A DNA stretch of 64,000 nt from Cacajao melanocephalus (Eukaryota > Chordata > Mammalia > Primates > Pitheciidae), in contig CAUYLG010009127.1 in the NCBI GenBank assembly GCA_963573385.1, positions 62,001 to 126,000 of the forward strand, in the 5' to 3' direction. Every line of letters begins with the position of its first letter. Position 1 is the stretch's first letter. The notes beneath the pieces are model-generated. The model worked only from the letters and a program-made list of their open reading frames with translations. It had not been told where the DNA came from and did not search any database. This document shows, piece after piece, positions 62,227 through 64,000 of the stretch. The position numbers and the translations under genes were made by a program.

Positions 62227-63758
62227 TTCTACCCCTGGCCCCTCCGAAATCTCATGTCTTCACACTTCAAAATGCAATCATACCTTTCCGACATTCCCCC
62301 AAAGTCTTAACTCATTTCAGCATTAACCCAAAAGTTCAAGTCCAAAGTCTCATCCGAGACAAGACAAGTTCCTTCTGCCTATAAGCCTGTAAAGTCAAAA
62401 GCAAGTTAACTACTTCCTAGATACAATGGGGGTACAGTCATTGGTTAAATACACATGCTCCAAATTAGAGAAATTGGCCAAAACAAAGAGGTTACAGGCC
62501 CCATGCAAGTTTGAAATTCAATACAGCAGTCATTAAACCTTAAAGTTCCAAAATGATATCCTTTGACTCCATGTCTCACATCCAGGTTCTGCTGATGCAA
62601 CAGGTGGGGTCCCACAGCCTTGGGCAGCTTCACCCTGTGGCTTTACAGGGCATATCCCCCCTCCTGGCTGCTTTCATGGGCTGGCATTGAGTGTCTGCAG
62701 CTTTTCCAGGTGTACGGTGCAAGCTGTCAATGGATCTACCATTCTGGAGTCTGGAGGACAGTGGTCCTCTTCTGACAACTCCACTAGGCAGTGCCCCAGT
62801 GGAAATTCTGTGTGGGGGCTCTCATCCTACATTTCCCTTCCACACTGCCCTAGCAGAAGTTCTTTATGAGTGCTCTGCCCCTGCAGCAAACTTCTGCCTG
62901 GACATCTAGGCATTTCCTCTGAAATCTAGGCAAAGGTTCCCAAACATCAATTCTTGACTTCTGTGCACCCACAGGCCCAACACTACATGTAAGCTGCTAA
63001 AGGTTGAGGCTTGAACCCTCTGAAGCAACAGATCCAAGCTGTACATTGGCCCCTTTTAGCCATGGAAGGAGCTGAAGCAGCTGAGACATAGGGCACCATG
63101 TCCTGAGACTACATAGAGCAGGGGGTCTCCGGGCCTGGCCCAAAACCATTTTTCCCTCCTTGGCCTCTGGGACTGTGAAGAGAGGAACTGCTGTGAAGGT
63201 CTGTGATAGGCTCTGGAGATATTTTCCCCATTGTCTTGACAATTAACATCCAGCTCCTCGTTACTTATACAAATTTCTGCAGCTGGCTTGAATTTCTCCT
63301 CAGAAAATGGGTTTTTCTTTTTTATCACGTTCTCAGGCTGCAAATTTTCCAAACTTTATGGTCTGCCTCCTCTTAAATGCTTTGCCACTTAGGAATTTCT
63401 TCTGCCAGATACCCTAAATTATCTCTCTCAATTTCAAAGTTCCACAGATCTCTAGGTCAGGGGCAAAATAGTGCCAGTCTTTTTGCAAAAGCATACCAAG
63501 GGTGACCTTTACTCCAGTTCCAAACAAGTTCCTCATCTCCATCTGATACCACCTCAACCTAGACTTCATTGTCCATATCAACATTTTGGTCAACACAATT
63601 CAATAAGTCTCTAGGACATTCCAAACTTTCCTACATTTTCTTGTCTTCTTCTGAGCCCTCCAAACTGTTCCAACCTCTGCCCGTTACCCAGTTCCAAAGT
63701 CACTTTCACATTTTTGGGTATCCTTATAGGAGCATCCCACTCCTGCTACCAATTTATT
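62227..63758 (-). mobile_element. THE1/MST internal region (degraded ERVL-MaLR)
   Basis: A 1532 bp internal segment between two LTRs in the same orientation, close to the size expected for THE1-type elements. A tRNA-Leu-like primer binding site (TGGTAGCAGGAGTGGGATG on the minus strand, 63733-63751) adjoins the 5' LTR. Minus-strand open pieces at 63056-63352 and 63414-63596 are remnants of the MaLR gag-related frame. They are separated by stops and frameshifts and no intact protein is encoded. There is no pol, as is usual for MaLR. Confidence 0.85.
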
Positions 63759-64000
63759 GTATTAGTCTGTTCTCACACTGCTATGAAGAAATACCCAAGA
63801 CTGGGTAATTTATAAAGAAAAGAGGTTTAACTGACTTACAGTTCTGCATGGCTAAGAAGGCCTCAGGAAACTTACAATCATAGCAGAAGTCATCTCTTCA
63901 CAGGGTGGCAGGAGAGAGAATAAGTGCAAGCAGGGGAAATGCCAGATGCTTCTAAAACCATCAGATCTTGTGAGACTCACCTATTATCATGAGAACATCA
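63759..64000 (-). mobile_element. THE1/MST-type MaLR LTR (5' LTR, cut by window end)
   Basis: 242 bp of the partner LTR. By hand alignment it agrees with the 3' LTR at roughly 85-88% of positions, most differences being transitions. The rest of the LTR lies beyond base 64000. Confidence 0.88.

Noticed and set aside
63056..63596. Possible intact retroviral protein in the MaLR internal region
   Set aside because: Only gag-related fragments broken by stops and frameshifts are seen. It is an old inactive element.

Overview
The window is primate nuclear DNA, almost certainly human: several Alu elements of different ages, a THE1/MST-type MaLR provirus, many MLT1 LTRs and old L2 and MIR fragments, set in AT-rich intron sequence with one large CpG island. 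The only gene I can establish is on the minus strand. Two exons, at 57190-57311 and 56431-56512, splice in frame to give the first 68 residues of the voltage-gated calcium channel auxiliary subunit alpha2delta-3 (CACNA2D3, human 3p14.3). The gene runs from high to low coordinates, so the window is the reverse of the gene's own strand.

Layout, right to left (the direction of transcription). 64000-59500 is 5' flanking DNA: a MaLR provirus with two LTRs (61868-64000), a MER20-like DNA transposon split by an Alu (60701-61190), and L2 and MIR scraps. 58780-56960 is a CpG island promoter with GC boxes, no TATA box and a strong G-quadruplex tract. It contains the short 5' UTR and exon 1, which encodes the signal peptide. 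Intron 1 is only 677 bp. Exon 2 follows, and everything from 56430 down to base 1 is the start of intron 2, which leaves the window. I found no third exon.

Within intron 2, about 49.6-56.4 kb has no interspersed repeat I can recognise. This clean zone continues through the promoter to about 59.5 kb. The rest of the intron holds four Alus, at least six MaLR LTRs, hAT-type elements (MER5- and MER20-like and a MER58-type element), a 5'-truncated L1, a ~400 bp ATCC-type minisatellite and several microsatellites. Unusual structures are a ~520 bp inverted duplication (39.77-40.29 and 41.79-42.32 kb), a 55 bp tandem duplication centred on palindromic E-box-like sites (17.63-17.74 kb), a small GC-rich island (45.49-45.88 kb), and a pair of perfect POU octamers 21 bp apart (12.80 kb).

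The exons say what the gene does: the signal peptide sends the nascent subunit into the ER and the mature extracellular N-terminus begins in exon 1 to exon 2. Regulation is probably concentrated in the CpG island and the adjoining repeat-poor part of intron 2. I see no RNA gene, CRISPR array, processed pseudogene or other novel protein-coding system. Repeat boundaries and subfamily names were judged by eye and are approximate.
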